A stretch of 64,000 bases of DNA from Trichomonas vaginalis G3. Taxonomy: Eukaryota; Parabasalia; Trichomonadida; Trichomonadidae. The notes beneath the pieces are model-generated. The model was not told the origin of the DNA and searched no databases. It saw nothing but the letters and a program-made list of their open reading frames with translations. This document shows, piece by piece, positions 61,667 through 64,000 of this stretch. The translations under genes and the position numbers were made by a program. The DNA lies in the NCBI RefSeq assembly GCF_026262505.1, contig NC_067206.1, forward strand, positions 7,406,879-7,470,878, read 5' to 3'. The stretch's first letter is position 1. Each line of letters begins with the position of its first letter.

Positions 61667-64000
61667 ATGAATCAGGAGTTTTTCAAACAATACGATGAGT
61701 TTATTGAGACTTATGATAAGATTTTTCACTTAGCATCGACCGAATCTGATCAAGAAATTCTAAATTTGATAACTACTGTCTTAATTTCCAAATACAGAAT
61801 GAATATTTCTGATCTTATTATGAGTTTATTCAAAGCTATCACTTACAATTATCGAGCTGTTAATCTTTATGTCAGAATTCTTAACTACATCTTTTCGAAA
61901 TTTTCAATCACTCCATTAAACTCTAAAAAATCAGATATTTTCAATGCAAAATTTATGTTTTTGAGGTTCACTATTAATGATGATAATGTCTATCAATTTG
62001 AATATCCAGTCAATTTTCCAAAAGAAGATGATATTCAATACATTGTTATGCACGATCAAATTGAAAAATTCAGAGAATTCGTCGCAGAAAGTTCATTAAA
62101 ATACATAATTTTTACTACTCCTATTCCTGGAAAGTATTATCTTAATCTTATTGAAGCTTGTTGCTACTATGGATCTGTAAATATCTTCAATTTCTTGATT
62201 TCAAATTTAAATTTCAGAATCACAGATAAATGTCTTCGATTCTCATTTATTGGTAGAAATACTGATATAATCAATGAATGCTTGAAATACACTGAAATTG
62301 ACAAGGAATGCTTTCAATACATTGTTGAATCTCATTGTAACAAATTTCTTGAATTTATATTTGAAAGAGATTTATTTGAAGATAAATTTCTTGAATATAA
62401 TGCCATTATCAAATCACAAAACTTGAAAGCAGTATTTCTTCTGTATGAAAAAGACAAAAATTTAATAATTCCATGGTGTGCTGCATTTCCACAAACATTC
62501 AACATTCTCAAAAATGAAATATTCGGATCAATGAGAATTACTCGTTCTTCAAATTTTTGTAATTTTGGTTCTTTTCTCCAGTATGCAGCTGCATATAATA
62601 ATAAAGAAATATGCGAGCTGATATTCAATCAATCTATTAACTATCAAAAATATATAAATAGCTGTAATGAAGAAGGAATGACAGCACTACATTTAGCTTC
62701 ACAAAACAATTGTAAAGAAGCAGTTGAATTCCTACTTTTGCATGATGCAAATGTTAATGCACAAAATTCAAAAGGTGAAACTCCTCTTCACCGCGCCGCA
62801 TTCTGGGATTCTCAAGAAATATTAGAAATTCTATTATCTCATAATGCTTCCATTGATGCAACAGATAAAAAACAGAGAACTCCTCTCCTTGTTGCACTTA
62901 AACATCATAATATAGACACAGCAAAAACTCTAATTGCCCATGGTGCAAAAGTTAATAGAAAAGATTTAAAAGGAAGAGATGCTCTCTATATTGCAACAAA
63001 ACAGAATCAAAAAAATATATTAGAAGAGATATTAACACATGGTGCAAATTTAAATGCAACATATATGGAAGGATATACAGCCTTACATATTGCTGCTGAG
63101 AAAACTAGCCTTGAAGCAGCCGAAATTTTAATTTCGCATGGAATCAAAATTGATGAAATTGATCGAAATGGGAGAACAGCCCTGCATATTGCCGTAGAAA
63201 ATATGTACACAGAATTATCGGAATTTCTTATTACACATGGAGCAAATTTGGATATCAAAGATGTGAATGGAAATACTGCTCTTCATTATGCAACAGAAAT
63301 ACATGATCATATTGTAGAAATGCTTATATCTCATGGTGCAAAAACCAATATAAAAAACAAATCCGGAGAAACAGCTTTCCATCATGCAGTTGAACATGGA
63401 TATAAATCTGCAATAAAGCATTTTATCTCACATGGTATAAATGTTAATTTCAAAGATAGATATGGAAGAACAGCTCTCATTATTGCACTCAATATTGATT
63501 GTTCTAAAGAAATTATAGAATTACTATTATCTCATCGGGCTAAAGTTAATGTACAAGATAAATTCGGAAACACAGCTCTCCATATTGCAGTTGATAATAA
63601 TGTAGATAAAGAAATTCTAGAACTCCTTATTTCTCATGGCATTGACATTAATGCCAAAGATTCTGATGATCGAACTGCTCTTCATATCTCATCACAATAT
63701 GATTCACGTTACGAATTGACCGAACTTTTAATTTCACATGGACTAGATGTTAATTCAAAAGATAAGTATGGAACGTCTCCACTTCATTATGCAGCAAGAT
63801 CCAGCAATGGAGATAGAACAATAGAACTCCTTTTTAAAAATGGTGCAGATGTTAATATAAAAGATAATTCTGGTCAAACAGCTCTTCATCATGCTACAGA
63901 TCATAATAACAAAAACAATGTAAAGCTTTTAATTGAATATGGTGCAGATGTCAATATCAAGGATAACGAGTGTAATACCCCGCTTCATATTTCATTAAGA
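61667..64000 (+). CDS. Ankyrin-repeat protein, large, continues past the window
   Basis: The frame is open from ATG at 61667 to the end of the window, at least 778 residues. Residues 1-330 form the N-terminal helical domain of trichomonad ankyrin proteins (LNLIEACCYYGSVNIFNFLI, CLRFSFIGRNTDIINECLKY). From about 333 there are at least 13 complete 33-residue ankyrin repeats and a partial fourteenth (GMTALHLAS, GYTALHIAA, GNTALHYAT, ELLISHGIDINAKDS). The consensus [FL]LISHGANxNxKDxxGxTALHxA matches that of the split gene at 19-26 kb, so they are paralogues, though this N-terminus is clearly diverged. Repeats differ enough from each other to indicate an old, maintained gene. Binding partner unknown. 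Confidence 0.88.
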   Translation, partial: MNQEFFKQYDEFIETYDKIFHLASTESDQEILNLITTVLISKYRMNISDLIMSLFKAITYNYRAVNLYVRILNYIFSKFSITPLNSKKSDIFNAKFMFLRFTINDDNVYQFEYPVNFPKEDDIQYIVMHDQIEKFREFVAESSLKYIIFTTPIPGKYYLNLIEACCYYGSVNIFNFLISNLNFRITDKCLRFSFIGRNTDIINECLKYTEIDKECFQYIVESHCNKFLEFIFERDLFEDKFLEYNAIIKSQNLKAVFLLYEKDKNLIIPWCAAFPQTFNILKNEIFGSMRITRSSNFCNFGSFLQYAAAYNNKEICELIFNQSINYQKYINSCNEEGMTALHLASQNNCKEAVEFLLLHDANVNAQNSKGETPLHRAAFWDSQEILEILLSHNASIDATDKKQRTPLLVALKHHNIDTAKTLIAHGAKVNRKDLKGRDALYIATKQNQKNILEEILTHGANLNATYMEGYTALHIAAEKTSLEAAEILISHGIKIDEIDRNGRTALHIAVENMYTELSEFLITHGANLDIKDVNGNTALHYATEIHDHIVEMLISHGAKTNIKNKSGETAFHHAVEHGYKSAIKHFISHGINVNFKDRYGRTALIIALNIDCSKEIIELLLSHRAKVNVQDKFGNTALHIAVDNNVDKEILELLISHGIDINAKDSDDRTALHISSQYDSRYELTELLISHGLDVNSKDKYGTSPLHYAARSSNGDRTIELLFKNGADVNIKDNSGQTALHHATDHNNKNNVKLLIEYGADVNIKDNECNTPLHISLR

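Overview
The window is AT-rich eukaryotic nuclear DNA from a parabasalid protist (trichomonad), most like Trichomonas or Tritrichomonas; the species cannot be fixed from sequence alone. Grounds: compact intronless genes with short spacers; ankyrin proteins whose N-terminal domain and 33-residue ISHGANINEKD-type repeats are those of the large trichomonad ankyrin family; a cluster of ALK/LTK-type glycine-rich proteins; TKL kinases; and, upstream of at least two start codons, initiator-like motifs close to the Trichomonas Inr consensus TCAYTWYTCATTA.

Layout. 1-10.6 kb: 14-3-3-like protein, a MAN1/Src1-type inner nuclear membrane protein, a four-GAF protein with a dead-looking phosphodiesterase domain, two coiled-coil proteins and a small orphan. 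10.7-18.5 kb: six tandem glycine-rich protein paralogues on the minus strand, three intact and three decayed, with signs of recent segmental duplication and gene conversion. 19.3-25.9 kb: one ankyrin gene cut in two by a hAT-type transposon with an 8-9 bp target duplication; a TA-flanked element with 13-bp inverted ends sits inside that transposon. 25.9-43.15 kb: a 17.2 kb foldback-type element. Its long inverted arms begin GGCGGAGG, carry 47-bp minisatellites, and enclose about 113 copies of a 133-bp satellite. Almost every base of the satellite unit lies in one of three consecutive stem-loops. 43.6-52.1 kb: a decayed surface-protein gene, a small bromodomain-NET (BET-like) protein, ribosomal stalk protein P2, a tail-anchored RING protein, a hairpin-dense 766-bp element containing a perfect three-way junction, a possible Nop14-like protein, a thioredoxin relic, a small RING protein and a metallo-beta-lactamase-fold protein lacking its metal ligands. 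52.1-53.7 kb: a 1.6 kb element with 15-bp inverted ends and a perfect 8-bp target duplication. 53.9-64 kb: a large WD40 protein, a TKL protein kinase, a hairpin pair, and a long ankyrin gene that runs off the window.

The genes do not form a pathway; they are ordinary host genes (signalling, chromatin or nuclear envelope, ribosome, ubiquitin) plus family members typical of trichomonads. The most unusual structure is the satellite-filled foldback element at 25,911-43,149. No RNA gene could be assigned firmly; one tRNA-like relic is noted.
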